40,271 nt of DNA. It comes from Prevotella disiens JCM 6334 = ATCC 29426. Lineage in GTDB: Bacteria; Bacteroidota; Bacteroidia; Bacteroidales; Bacteroidaceae. The DNA lies in the NCBI RefSeq assembly GCF_000613345.1, contig NZ_BAIS01000022.1, forward strand, positions 1 through 40,271, given 5' to 3'. A program made the position numbers and the translations under genes. The stretch's first letter is position 1. Each line of letters opens with the position of its first letter. The notes under the pieces were generated by a model, which was not told where the DNA came from, searched no databases, and was given only the letters and a program-made list of their open reading frames with translations. Of the stretch, positions 27,794 to 37,379 are shown piece after piece.

Positions 27794-27801
27794 TAATTTT
27801 G
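27794..27801 (+). promoter_or_regulatory. -7 promoter element of the receptor/MFS/hem operon
   Basis: TAATTTTG matches TAnnTTTG, 43 bp before the receptor start and just after the upstream terminator, so it probably drives 27844-33973. No Fur-like box was evident. Confidence 0.65.
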
Positions 27802-27843
27802 CAGCCGATTACAAAACATTAATATTTTACACCTTTCGCAACA

Positions 27844-29906
27844 ATGTTAACGAGCATTTTATTCATTGCGGGATTAACGATGGCAACACCGCCCGAAAAA
27901 ATCGATACAACGGTATCGAAGCACATCGAGTTAGACGAAGTAACAATAACTGAGTTCAAACAAAACAAACACAATCTGACGCCTTCTTCTATCTCTGTGG
28001 CAAACGCTACACTGATTGGCAACCAAGGATTGAACAGTCTTAAAGAATTAACGGCAGTAATGCCCAATTTCTTTATGCCCGACTATGGTTCAAAGCAAAA
28101 CACACCCGTTTATATCCGTGGCGTTGGTGCTAAAACCAAAGGTCCTGCGGTAGGATTCTATGTTGACGGCATTCCTCATTTCGAAAATTCAGCGTTCGAC
28201 ATCGACCTCTCTGATGTTGCCGATGTGGAAGTTTTCCGAGGTCCACAAGGTACGCTTTACGGTCGCAATGCCATTGGCGGTATCATCAACGTACACACCA
28301 TTTCGCCTTTTGCCTACCAAGGTTCTCACTTAAAGATAGGTTACGGAAGTCAAAACGACATTACCGTTCAAGCAGCCAACTACACCAAACTTTCGTCTCA
28401 GTTTGGTTTTTCCATTGCGGGCGGCTATCACCACAATCAAGGTTTCTTTACCAACGAGGCTACAGGCAAGAAAGCCGACGGAATTGATGAAGGTTTTGGA
28501 CGCATCAACCTTTTGTGGCGACCAGCAGACAATTGGTTTTTCCGCCTGAACTCTATGCTCAATTATTCTGACCAAGGGGGCTATCCATACGGAACTTACA
28601 ACAAAGAAACCAATGAGGTGGCAAACGTGAACTATAACCGTTTCAGTTCCTACCACAGACTTATCTCTACTTCGGGGCTCAACGCTCGTTACGATGGTGA
28701 GCATTTCAGTTTCAACAGTCAAACGTCTTATCAGTTCATCAAAGACAGCCAAGGCATTGACCAAGATTTCATGCCACAAGACTTTTTCTTTGTGCGCAAC
28801 AAAATCAAACAGAACATGGCGAGCAAGAGTTCACCCTCAAATCGAATGACAACAGCCGCTATCAGTGGATTGTAGGTGCTTTCGGCATGATACAAAACAT
28901 CGATAACAACGTTGAGACACAATATATTAAGAAAAATCAAGGGCAACCTGCCACAAGCAAAATCCCTGTTTATGCCTTTGCGCTTTATCATCAGTCGTCT
29001 TACAACATTTGGAAAGGACTTTCTGCCACCTTGGGGTTGCGCTTCGACTATGAATATGCCAAACAAGATTATCACAAAGACGCCTACCAACTCACTACCA
29101 ACGACGGACGAAAGGTGTTGAAAGATTTTCATAGTAGCTTGCATTTCAGTCAGATTACACCAAAATTTGCATTGCAATATCTGACTAACCAGCAAAATCT
29201 CTTCTATGCTTCGGTAACAAGAGGCTACAAAGCAGGCGGCTTCAATCAGTCTTTCCGCACCGACGACGAACGTACCTACACCCCAGAGTTTAATTGGAAC
29301 TACGAAGTAGGTGCAAAAATCAAACTTTTGAACCAAAAACTCATGGCAGAAGTGGCTTTGTTCTACATTGATTGGCGCAACCAACAAGTCAATCTCACCG
29401 TTCCTGGCGTGGGAAACATTCTCCACAATGCAGGACACTCCGACAGCAAAGGTGTGGAAGTATCGCTCTCAGCCCAACCTATACAGGGTTTGAACCTCCA
29501 AATGAGCTACGGTTACACCTATGCACGCTTCATAGATTACCAAAAGAACGAAAAAGTAAACTACGCCCACAACCTTCTCCCAATGGTTCCACGCAACACT
29601 TTGGGTGTAAATGCCAGTTATACGCTCGTTCCACGCAACAATAAAATCGTTGACGAGGTGGTTTTCAGCTGCGGAATGACAGGAGTTGGCAAAATATACT
29701 GGACGGAAGACAATGCCGTATCGCAAGATTTCTATGCACTACTCAATGCAAAGATTAGTGCCACCCGTGGCATCTTCTCTTGGGAACTATGGAGCAAGAA
29801 CCTCACCGACACCACTTACTCAACTTATTGCTTTAAGTCGTCGGCTTATTACGCACAATTGGGCAAACCAATGAGCTTTGGCACATCGCTCATCGTGCGC
29901 TTCTAA
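27844..29906 (+). pseudogene. TonB-dependent siderophore/porphyrin-type receptor, one frameshift
   Basis: Assembled across one break it encodes about 687 residues: a short signal peptide (MLTSILFIAGLTMA), a TonB-box-like stretch (IELDEVTITEF), a plug with NTPVYIRGVGAKTKGPAVGFYVDGI and the strongly conserved VEVFRGPQGTLYGRNAIGG, then a barrel ending SFGTSLIVRF. It lacks the N-terminal carboxypeptidase-like domain of SusC-type receptors, so it resembles classic siderophore or haem receptors. The frame breaks near 28818; one extra G gives MGEQEFTLKSNDNSRYQWIVGAFG. It is first in an operon with an MFS importer and two late haem enzymes, which suggests a porphyrin or iron-chelate ligand. Confidence 0.88.
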
Positions 29907-29960
29907 AGGTGAATTTTAAGAAATATCACCATAAAATATAGCCCCATCTAAAAAGAAAAA

Positions 29961-31207
29961 ATGCGGAATAGGGTATCCATAAAATCTTTTGCACAAGCAG
30001 ATGCGCTGACCCTCGGCACATTCTTCTTTCTCTATGTGGCTCAATCCATACCTTCGAGCTTCTTATCCACGGCATTGCAAGTGCTGATGCGTGAAAATCA
30101 TTTCTCGCTATCCGACATCGGACTCTTGCAACTCGTAAAATTGCCGTGGATATTGAAGTGCTTTTGGGCGCCCGTTTTAGACCGCCATTTGCTCACAATG
30201 GGGCATTACAAACGTTGCATCATATCGTCGGAACTGGCTTACGCCGCTATTTTGCTGTGCTTGGGGTGGTTCGATATTCGCACAGATATTTACCTCATCA
30301 TCGCTTTGGTGATACTCTCGATGGTGGCTTCAGGTACACAAGACATTGCTACCGACTCGTTGGCAGTGCTTTCCTTCAAGAAAAGCGACAAAAGCATGGT
30401 CAATAGTATGCAGTCGATGGGCAGTTTTGGCGGTACATTAGTGGGCAGTGGCATTCTTTTAATGGTACTTCATCGCTACGGCTGGCACGTTGTGCTGCCT
30501 TGTTTGGCAGCCTTTGTCTTAATGGCACTTATCCCTTTGATGTTCAATCGGAAACTAACCATTACGGAAAAGCCTAAGGCACAACGAGCGAAACTATCTG
30601 ATTTCGTGTGGTTTTTCTCGCAAAAAGGCATTTGGAAGCAAATCGTTTTTTTGCTTCTTTACTATGCCTCGCTCATTGGTATCTTGTCAATGTTGCGCCC
30701 TTATTTGGTGGACAATGGCTACAACATGAAGCAAATCGGCATGATGAGCGGACTTTTAGGTACGGGTATGGCGTTCATCGCCTCGTTTTTTGGTGGACTT
30801 TGGATACGCCGCATGGGACTTTATCGGGCGCGCATCGTCATGGCTGTTTTCACTTTCCTAACAACGCTCTATTTTGTGGTGCTGTCTTACGTAGAACCTA
30901 CCCTACTTTTGGTTTGCATCGGCATTGTATTGCTGTGGAGTAGCTACGGCTGTGCCACGATTGTGGTCTATACTTCGGCAATGAACAAGGTGCGTGAGGG
31001 TCGTGAGGGTACCGATTTTACCATTCAAACCGTCCTTACCCACATCAGCGGAATGCTCATGCGATTGCCAGTGGCATGGTTGCCGATAGTTTTTCCTACC
31101 ACGTCTTGTTCCTTACAACCCTATTGGTGGCTGTGGCATCGTTATTTTATGTTCTAACGCTATTCAAAAAAGATAAAAATGAATCTCCAACTGCTCGAAA
31201 AATATAA
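29961..31207 (+). pseudogene. MFS transporter, AmpG/RhtX-FptX-like, one frameshift near the 3' end
   Basis: A major-facilitator protein of about twelve segments, with LYVAQSIPSSFLSTALQVLMRE and LLQLVKLPWILKCFWAPVLDR near the N-terminus. This resembles AmpG permeases and the RhtX/FptX siderophore importers. The observed frame stops at 31157 after a break at 31061. Adding one G gives MLMAIASGMVADSFSYHVLFLTTLLVAVASLF and extends to 31207, for 415 residues. The last transmembrane segments are only correct in the restored frame, which overlaps the hemN start by 29 bp. It probably moves the ligand of the upstream receptor across the inner membrane. Confidence 0.85.
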
Positions 31208-32546
31208 TATTCCCGTTCCACGATATACCAGTTATCCGCCTGCAAATTATTTCCATGATTTGTCGGCTGATGCGTTTTTATCTGCTATCGAGCGTTCCAA
31301 CCACGACAAACACCAACCTTTGGTGTCGTTTTATTTGCACATTCCATTTTGTCGCCACCTTTGTCATTATTGTGGTTGCAACTCTTATGCGATGATGAAC
31401 GATGATGTAGTGAGAGAATATGTCGATGCGTTGCACCGAGAAATAGACTTGGTGGCAGCTCGTTTGGACGGAAATAGGAAAATTTCGCAAATCCATTATG
31501 GTGGCGGAAGCCCAACGGCTATCCCTATAAACTACATCAAGGAACTCAACGACCATCTGCTTTCATTGATGCCTGTCATTGATAAACCTGAAATAGCCAT
31601 TGAATGCCACCCTGGTTATCTGACCATTGAGGATTGGGAGCAGTTGGTTCAATGTGGTTTCACACGTTACAGTCTTGGCATTCAAGACTTTGACGAGCGA
31701 GTACTCAAAGCAGTTAATCGTCGTCCATCGCTCCTTCCAGTGGGCGAAATCGTGTCGTTGCTGCGTGAATCGGGTGCCAATATCAACATGGATTTACTCT
31801 ATGGACTGCCTTATCAGACCCCTTTGTCGTTCGAAAAGACGGCAGAACAAGCGGCTAACTTGCGCCCCGACCGCCTCGTAACGTTCAGTTATGGGCATGT
31901 GCCTTGGGTTCACAAACGCCAACAGATACTCGAAAAATTGGGATTACCAGCAGGCGACGACAAGCAAGAAATGTATAGCCGAGCCGCAAACGTACTCCAC
32001 CAGGCAGGTTATCAAGGCATCGGAATGGACCATTTCGTTTTGCCTGACGATGAACTCAATATCGCTTTGAAGAACAAACAGTTGCATCGCAACTTTCAAG
32101 GCTATTGCACTTTGCGCACAACGGGACAGGTTTATGCCTTTGGAGTAACTGGAATCAGTCAGTTAGGCACTGCTTATGCGCAAAATGGGCGCGACATTCG
32201 CACTTACATTGACACCATTCACGACAACCGTTTGTACGTTGAGCGAGGCTATGCCCTATCACGTCAAGAACAAATTGTGCGTGAAGTGATTGAGGCAATG
32301 ATGTGTAATTATCATTTTTCATGGTCGGAAATTGCTGCAAGACTATCGGTTTCGGTCGATGAAGTGAAGGGTGCAGTGAACTATAACCTTGACAAACTCA
32401 AGGAAATGGAAGCCGATGGACTGCTCGTTCTCGGCGAAGATGCCCTTTCGATGACCGAATTTGGGTCGCCTTTCGTGCGAAATGTGGTGGCAGCACTTGA
32501 CCCATTGATGATAAATTCGGAGAAAAAGTTTTCAAAACCAATCTAA
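31179..32546 (+). CDS. hemN: Oxygen-independent coproporphyrinogen III oxidase
   Basis: A 455-residue radical-SAM enzyme that decarboxylates coproporphyrinogen III to protoporphyrinogen IX without oxygen. The signature YLHIPFCRHLCHYCGC supplies the [4Fe-4S] ligands Cys58, Cys62 and Cys65 plus the HemN-type Cys67. The N-terminal IPVPRYTSYPPANYF and C-terminal HemN domain match true HemN more than HemW-like paralogues. It is overlapped by the end of the MFS gene, and its stop codon overlaps the next start (TAATG), so translation is coupled through the operon. Confidence 0.93.
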   Translation: MNLQLLEKYNIPVPRYTSYPPANYFHDLSADAFLSAIERSNHDKHQPLVSFYLHIPFCRHLCHYCGCNSYAMMNDDVVREYVDALHREIDLVAARLDGNRKISQIHYGGGSPTAIPINYIKELNDHLLSLMPVIDKPEIAIECHPGYLTIEDWEQLVQCGFTRYSLGIQDFDERVLKAVNRRPSLLPVGEIVSLLRESGANINMDLLYGLPYQTPLSFEKTAEQAANLRPDRLVTFSYGHVPWVHKRQQILEKLGLPAGDDKQEMYSRAANVLHQAGYQGIGMDHFVLPDDELNIALKNKQLHRNFQGYCTLRTTGQVYAFGVTGISQLGTAYAQNGRDIRTYIDTIHDNRLYVERGYALSRQEQIVREVIEAMMCNYHFSWSEIAARLSVSVDEVKGAVNYNLDKLKEMEADGLLVLGEDALSMTEFGSPFVRNVVAALDPLMINSEKKFSKPI

Positions 32547-33973
32547 TGGAACAGACTAACATGGAGGAAACAAGACTGAAAAACATGGAAAAAACGGCAA
32601 AAAAGATGGAAGAACATTGCGAAATAGCCATCATTGGCGCAGGACTTACGGGGCTTACCACAGCTTTTCGCTTGCACCAAAAGGGGCGAAAAGTACACGT
32701 CATAGAGCAAGCCAACCACATTGGCGGTGTGATGCAAACCTATCATGTAGACGGTTTTACCATGGAAAGCGGCCCCAACACGGGCGTTGTGTCTTATCCA
32801 GAAGTGGCTGAACTCTTTGAAGATTTGAAAGAAGACTGTCGTTTAGAGACTGCTCGTGAGTCGGCAAAACGCAGATTGATATGGAAAGGCAATCGTTTCC
32901 ACGCACTGCCTTCGGGTTTGGTGAGTGGTATTCGCACGCCGTTGTTTTCCTTTGCCGACAAAATTCGCCTCTTGGGCGAACCTTTCAGAAGCAAAGGCAC
33001 CGAGCCTGACGAAACAGTCGCCGACTTAGTGGTGCGAAGAATGGGAAAATCGTTTCTCAATTATGCCGTAGACCCTTTCTTATCAGGCATTTATGCTGGA
33101 AATCCTCACACATTGATTACACGCTATGCGTTGCCTAAACTTTATAATTTGGAACAAAACTATGGGAGTTTCATCAAAGGCGGAATAGCAAAAGCTAAGG
33201 AAACGAAGTCCGAAAGAGACCGTTTAGCGACTAAAAAGGTATTCTCTGCACAAGGCGGACAGTCGCAGTTGGTAAAGGCTTTGGGCAAAGGCATCGGAGC
33301 AAACAACATCACTACCCATGCGCAAAATGTTGTTGTGCGCCCTACGAAAGCAGGTTTTCAGGTGGAATATGCCGACAAAAATGGCACGATTCATACGCTC
33401 AATTGTCATAAAGTGGTAACAACGTGCGGAGCATACGCCCTCCCAACGTTGCTTCCTTTCGTGGAATCGGCGTTGATGGCAAGGGTAAATAATCTTCATT
33501 ATGCACCCGTTATTCAAGTGAGTGTGGGCATAAACGACACAAAGGGGGTGGAGCTGAACGCCTTTGGAGGTTTGATTCCTTCTTGCGAACACCAAAAAAT
33601 ACTCGGTATTTTGTATCCGTCTGCGTGCTTCGAAAACCGCTGTCCCGAACACGGAGCGTTACTCTCGTTCTTTATGGGCGGTGTTCGACACCCCGAATAT
33701 TTGGAAATGAGCGACAACGAACTCACTGCTATCGTAGAAGATGCGCTGCATCGTATGTTGAAATTCCCCGAATCGGTTGGCATTGCTGCCCTTCGCATCT
33801 TCCGACATGAGCATGCTATTCCTCAATACGAAAAGAATAGTGGCGACCGTTTTGCGGCTATTGACGAGTTGCAAAAACTTTATCCAGGGCTAATCATCGG
33901 AGGAAATCTGCACGGAGGCATTGGAATGGCTGACCGCATCAAGCAAGCGACCAACATTGCAGCACAATTGTAA
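32546..33973 (+). CDS. hemG: Protoporphyrinogen oxidase, FAD-dependent HemY/HemG-type
   Basis: A 475-residue flavoprotein that oxidises protoporphyrinogen IX to protoporphyrin IX. The Rossmann motif AIIGAGLTGLTTAFRL has GAGLTG at residues 31-36, and VIEQANHIGGVMQTYHVDGFTMESGPNT is the typical PPO substrate/FAD region. The C-terminal FAD motif is LIIGGNLHGGIGMADRIKQ. The sequence is the HemY (oxygen-type) fold, although Bacteroidota genomes often label it hemG. The start overlaps the hemN stop; about 20 residues precede MEEHCEIAIIG, so a second start there is possible. Enzymes for the early pathway and HemH are not in the window. Confidence 0.92.
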   Translation: MEQTNMEETRLKNMEKTAKKMEEHCEIAIIGAGLTGLTTAFRLHQKGRKVHVIEQANHIGGVMQTYHVDGFTMESGPNTGVVSYPEVAELFEDLKEDCRLETARESAKRRLIWKGNRFHALPSGLVSGIRTPLFSFADKIRLLGEPFRSKGTEPDETVADLVVRRMGKSFLNYAVDPFLSGIYAGNPHTLITRYALPKLYNLEQNYGSFIKGGIAKAKETKSERDRLATKKVFSAQGGQSQLVKALGKGIGANNITTHAQNVVVRPTKAGFQVEYADKNGTIHTLNCHKVVTTCGAYALPTLLPFVESALMARVNNLHYAPVIQVSVGINDTKGVELNAFGGLIPSCEHQKILGILYPSACFENRCPEHGALLSFFMGGVRHPEYLEMSDNELTAIVEDALHRMLKFPESVGIAALRIFRHEHAIPQYEKNSGDRFAAIDELQKLYPGLIIGGNLHGGIGMADRIKQATNIAAQL

Positions 33974-34058
33974 AGTTTTAAGCGAAACTTAGGAGGAAGG
34001 TAAGAGGTAAGAGAGAAAAGAGGCAAGAGAGAAAGAAAAAAGACGTAAGGCGGACGCT

Positions 34059-34529
34059 TTACTCGTGATGATACGGCTCGCCTTTGATGATAGTGCAAGC
34101 TCGATACAACTGTTCCACAAAAATAAGGCGCACCATTTGGTGGGAAAACGTCATCTTCGACAAAGAAATCTTTTCGTTTGCACGGTCGTAAACCGCCTTA
34201 GAAAACCCATAAGCACCTCCAATAACAAAGACCAACCGCTTGGCTGTGTTCTGTTTCTTTTGCAACCAATCGGCATAGTCTACCGAACGAAATTCCTTTC
34301 CATGTTCGTCTAACAAGACCACCGTATCAGCAGTTTGTATTTCCTTTAAAATCAGCTCGCCTTCCTTTTCCTTTTGCTGTGCTTCCGAAAGCTTTTTCGT
34401 GTTTTTTAGTTCGGGAATAGTCGTGATAGTAAACGGCAAATAATGCGAAATACGCTCAACATAATCAGCAATTCCACGCACAAAAATATCGTTGGTGGTC
34501 TTTCCCACAAGAATTAAAGTTACTTTCAT
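34059..34529 (-). CDS. rlmH: 23S rRNA (pseudouridine1915-N3)-methyltransferase RlmH
   Basis: A 156-residue SPOUT methyltransferase that modifies pseudouridine 1915 in helix 69 of 23S rRNA. The start MKVTLILVGKTTNDIFVRGI, the SAM-pocket sequence RLVFVIGGAYGFSKAVYDRA and the C-terminus MVRLIFVEQLYRACTIIKGEPYHHE are diagnostic. The longer open frame upstream is translated minisatellite (TSQTSQTSQT) and is rejected. It is transcribed after the DUF4491 gene on the same strand, with a large palindrome between them, and is convergent with the hemG gene. Confidence 0.95.
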   Translation of the reverse strand: MKVTLILVGKTTNDIFVRGIADYVERISHYLPFTITTIPELKNTKKLSEAQQKEKEGELILKEIQTADTVVLLDEHGKEFRSVDYADWLQKKQNTAKRLVFVIGGAYGFSKAVYDRANEKISLSKMTFSHQMVRLIFVEQLYRACTIIKGEPYHHE

Positions 34530-34559
34530 AAGCACAAGAATATTGATAAAATGATTTTT

Positions 34560-34622
34560 GGGGGGACTAGTCTGACTAGTTTGACTAGTTTGACTAGTTT
34601 GACTAGTCAGACTAGTCCCCCA
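34560..34622. repeat. 63-bp palindrome built from 9-bp GACTAGTTT units
   Basis: GGGGGACTAGTCTGACTAG at the left is exactly complementary to CTAGTCAGACTAGTCCCCC at the right, and the centre is a run of GACTAGTTT units. It is both a 9-bp minisatellite and a ~20-bp-stem hairpin, and lies between DUF4491 and rlmH, where it could act as a terminator or RNA processing site. Confidence 0.8.
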
Positions 34623-34641
34623 ACCCCCAAAAAACTTCCTC

Positions 34642-34932
34642 CTATTTCCGCTTAGGATTTTTCGGGAACCAGCCTTTTTCGACACGTTTCACCTGCTCAA
34701 AAAGTTCGCCAATGCCCCATAAGAGCGATGCACCCGTAACGCCCAACAGCGCAGACCAAAAGATACTGGCTACGAACAAAGCACAAACGCAACAAACCAC
34801 GCCGCTAACCAGCCAAATCCACCAACCATGCGTACCAAAATAATACTCCCACTTAATGACAATTGGGTGCAAAAGTCCTATAATAAGAAAGGTGCAAACA
34901 GCTAAAATTACCCCTTCAAAGTTAAAATCCAT
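34642..34932 (-). CDS. DUF4491 family small membrane protein
   Basis: A 96-residue protein starting MDFNFEGVILAVCTFLIIGL, with three hydrophobic segments (about residues 5-24, 36-53 and 54-74). It has the conserved PIVIKWEYYFGTHGWWIW and a C-terminal GELFEQVKRVEKGWFPKNPKRK. This matches my recollection of the DUF4491 family, which is widespread in Bacteroidota and of unknown function. The start at 34932 was chosen over an upstream in-frame one because the conserved N-terminus begins here and a minus-strand -7 box (TATTTTTG, 34957-34964) lies 25 bp upstream. Confidence 0.82.
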   Translation of the reverse strand: MDFNFEGVILAVCTFLIIGLLHPIVIKWEYYFGTHGWWIWLVSGVVCCVCALFVASIFWSALLGVTGASLLWGIGELFEQVKRVEKGWFPKNPKRK

Positions 34933-34956
34933 CGTTATCGTTTTAAATAGAGAATA

Positions 34957-34964
34957 CAAAAATA
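34957..34964 (-). promoter_or_regulatory. -7 promoter element of DUF4491-rlmH
   Basis: CAAAAATA reads TATTTTTG on the minus strand, matching TAnnTTTG 25 bp before the DUF4491 start. Confidence 0.55.
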
Positions 34965-35007
34965 CAAAAAATATCACGAAATAGACCTATATTCGCAAAA
35001 AAAATCG

Positions 35008-35015
35008 TATTTTTG
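35008..35015 (+). promoter_or_regulatory. -7 promoter element of the phosphohexomutase gene
   Basis: TATTTTTG followed by CAG, 54 bp before the start at 35069. The -33 element is weak. Confidence 0.55.
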
Positions 35016-35068
35016 CAGAAAAGACAGGGGGACATTGCCCCACTAAAAAATATTTTAATCAGGTAACT

Positions 35069-36811
35069 ATGCAAAATAAAGAACTTATCGCACAGTGTGA
35101 ACAAAAAGCCAATGAATGGCTAAAACCAGCTTTCGACGAAGCAACACGCAACGCCGTAAAAGCAATGATAGACAACGAGAACAAAGAAGAACTCGTAGAA
35201 TCATTCTATAAAGACCTTGAGTTTGGAACTGGTGGCTTGCGTGGAATCATGGGCGCAGGCTCAAACCGCATGAACATCTACACCGTAGGTATGGCAACAC
35301 AAGGATTTGCCAACTATCTCAAGATAAATTTCAAAGACAAAGAACAAATTTCGGTTGTCGTTTGCCACGACTGCCGCAACAACTCACGCCTCTTTGCCGA
35401 AACCGTTGCCAACATCTTCTCGGCTAACGGAATAAAGGTATATCTATTCGAGGAAATGAGACCAACACCAGAATGCTCATTTGCTATTCGCCACTTCAAG
35501 ACACAAGGCGGTGTAAACATCACAGCCAGCCACAACCCACGCGAATACAACGGCTACAAAGCCTACTGGGACGATGGCGCACAGGTATTGGCACCACACG
35601 ACAAGGGTATCATTGAACAAGTGAACCTCGTGAAAATCGAAGACGTGAAGTTTGAAGGCAACAAAGAACTCATTGAAATCATCGGCGAAGAAGTAGACAA
35701 AGTTTACCTCGAAATGGTAAAAACTGTTTGCATCGACCCAGAAGTTATCAAGCGTCAGCACGACCTTAGCATCGTTTACACACCATTGCACGGAGCAGGA
35801 CGTGTCATGATTCCAAAGGCATTGCGCGATTGGGGATTCACAAACATTCACTGCGTAGAAGAACAAATGGTAAAAGACGGAAACTTCCCAACCGTAGACC
35901 GTCCAAATCCAGAAATTGCAGAAGCACTCACACTCGGACTTCGTGATGCGAAAAAGATTGATGCCGACATCTTAATGGCTTCCGACCCTGACGCTGACCG
36001 TGTAGGTATGGCTTGTAAGGATAGCAATGGTGAGTGGATTCTCATCAATGGTAACCAAACTTGCTTGCTCTTCCTTTGGTACATCATCACCAATCGCCAA
36101 GCATTGGGCAAAATGACACCAAAAGACTACATCGTAAAGACTATCGTTACAACCGAAGTGATTGCTGAAATTGCCAAGAAACAAAACATCGAAATGCGCG
36201 ATTGCTACACAGGGTTCAAGTGGATTGCCCACGAAATAGCTATCTCAGAAGGCAAAAAGAACTACATCGGTGGTGGCGAAGAAAGCTACGGCTTCATGGC
36301 ATCTGACTTCAATCGTGATAAGGACGCTGTAAGTGCTTGCTCACTCTTAGCAGAAATTTGCGCATACGCAAAAGATAAGGGCAAAACTCTCTACGACCTC
36401 CTCATGGACATCTACCTTGAATATGGATTCAGCGAAGAATTTACAATCAACGTAGAACGACCAGGAAAGAGCGGAGCAGAAGAAATTCAACAAATGATGT
36501 GCGATTTCCGTGCCAACCCTCCAAAAGAACTCGCTGGCAGCAAGATTTGTCTATGGAAAGACTTCCAATCGCTCGAAGCAATCGACGACAAAGGCAACAA
36601 AACAAAACTCGAAATGCCTGACACCAGCAACGTATTGCAATGGTTCTGCACAGACGGCAATAAGGTAAGTGTACGCCCTTCAGGAACAGAACCAAAGATT
36701 AAGTTCTATCTTGAAATCAAGGACAAGATGCAAACTGCTGCCGATTATGCTGCCTGCCGTGCTCGTGCTCACGAAAAAATTGAAGCCATTCGCAAACAAT
36801 TAGGCGTTTAA
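35069..36811 (+). CDS. Phospho-sugar mutase (phosphoglucomutase/phosphomannomutase family)
   Basis: A 580-residue alpha-D-phosphohexomutase of the large PGM2-like type. It has the N-terminal LEFGTGGLRGIMGAGSNRMN, the phosphoserine loop TASHNPREYNGYKAYWDDGAQ (Ser154), the Mg loop DPDADR (306-311), the sugar-specificity loop GGGEESYGF and the C-terminal phosphate-binding VRPSGTEPKIKFYLE. It interconverts hexose 1- and 6-phosphates, most likely glucose, for glycogen and nucleotide-sugar metabolism; mannose is an alternative. It is separate from the glmM paralogue at 14991. Codon use and a clean promoter and terminator suggest a well-expressed single gene. Confidence 0.93.
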   Translation: MQNKELIAQCEQKANEWLKPAFDEATRNAVKAMIDNENKEELVESFYKDLEFGTGGLRGIMGAGSNRMNIYTVGMATQGFANYLKINFKDKEQISVVVCHDCRNNSRLFAETVANIFSANGIKVYLFEEMRPTPECSFAIRHFKTQGGVNITASHNPREYNGYKAYWDDGAQVLAPHDKGIIEQVNLVKIEDVKFEGNKELIEIIGEEVDKVYLEMVKTVCIDPEVIKRQHDLSIVYTPLHGAGRVMIPKALRDWGFTNIHCVEEQMVKDGNFPTVDRPNPEIAEALTLGLRDAKKIDADILMASDPDADRVGMACKDSNGEWILINGNQTCLLFLWYIITNRQALGKMTPKDYIVKTIVTTEVIAEIAKKQNIEMRDCYTGFKWIAHEIAISEGKKNYIGGGEESYGFMASDFNRDKDAVSACSLLAEICAYAKDKGKTLYDLLMDIYLEYGFSEEFTINVERPGKSGAEEIQQMMCDFRANPPKELAGSKICLWKDFQSLEAIDDKGNKTKLEMPDTSNVLQWFCTDGNKVSVRPSGTEPKIKFYLEIKDKMQTAADYAACRARAHEKIEAIRKQLGV

Positions 36812-36856
36812 AACAGGCTAAACGTAGCGCTTCAAAGCGTTATCGTAACTCTAAAA

Positions 36857-36898
36857 TAAAGGAAATCCACCTCTATTATCAAGGTGGGTTTCCTTTTT
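36857..36898 (+). terminator. Intrinsic terminator of the phosphohexomutase gene
   Basis: GGAAATCCACCT pairs with AGGTGGGTTTCC over a 9-nt loop and is followed by TTTTTT. Confidence 0.85.
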
Positions 36899-36966
36899 TC
36901 ATGCTCTCTTAATTTTTCTCATGCAAAAATATAAAAAAAAATGCGCCCTTTTCCTGAATAATTCAT

Positions 36967-36974
36967 TATATTTG
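36967..36974 (+). promoter_or_regulatory. -7 promoter element of the 36998 operon
   Basis: TATATTTG matches TAnnTTTG 24 bp before the ATG at 36998. Its position rules out the in-frame GTG at 36974 as the start. Confidence 0.65.
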
Positions 36975-36997
36975 TGGGGAAAAAAATAAGACAGCCT

Positions 36998-37372
36998 ATG
37001 GGAAGAACCAAATTTTCTGCCGACGAAATAAAAGGTATTGCTAAACTTTTGCGCCTGAAAAATGCTGGCAATCGCTACCAACAGAAGTTGGTACGCCACG
37101 ATTTGCGTGTCGATTACGAATTTAATATTTCTGATTTCAACCAACCAGGTAAAGCCTTTGGCGAAGCGGAGTTGCAAGCGGCTATCCAGCGTGGGGCAAT
37201 AGAAATTCTTGACGACCAAACCATTGCCGATATGAAAGCCAAACGAGCAAGGGACAAAGCTCGTGATGAAGCGAAAAGAACGCAAGAAGCCGTGGCGAGC
37301 GGAGAGCAAACCTCATGGCAAGATGCTATGAAAGCGTGGGAAGAATGGGAAAATAAAGAAGCTAATTCGTGA
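36998..37372 (+). CDS. Conserved hypothetical protein, basic/charged
   Basis: A 124-residue soluble protein starting MGRTKFSADEIKGIAKLLRLKNAGNRYQQKLVRHDLRV. It then has EFNISDFNQPGKAFGEAELQAAIQRGAIEILDD and a charged helical tail (DMKAKRARDKARDEAKRTQEAV...WEEWENKEANS). No signal peptide or membrane segment. I recall similar proteins in Bacteroidota, but no function is established to my knowledge. It lies 7 bp upstream of the ABC permease and is probably co-transcribed with it. Confidence 0.78.
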   Translation: MGRTKFSADEIKGIAKLLRLKNAGNRYQQKLVRHDLRVDYEFNISDFNQPGKAFGEAELQAAIQRGAIEILDDQTIADMKAKRARDKARDEAKRTQEAVASGEQTSWQDAMKAWEEWENKEANS

Positions 37373-37379
37373 AAAAATC

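Noticed and set aside
28814..28822. Programmed ribosomal frameshift in the TonB receptor
   Set aside because: No slippery heptamer or downstream stimulator is seen, and similar breaks occur in unrelated genes.
27844..29906. SusC-type glycan receptor
   Set aside because: No N-terminal carboxypeptidase-like domain and no SusD partner; neighbours are MFS and haem genes.
34529..34685. N-terminal extension of RlmH with TSQTSQ repeats
   Set aside because: The extension is the translated 9-bp minisatellite; RlmH starts canonically at MKVTLILVGK.
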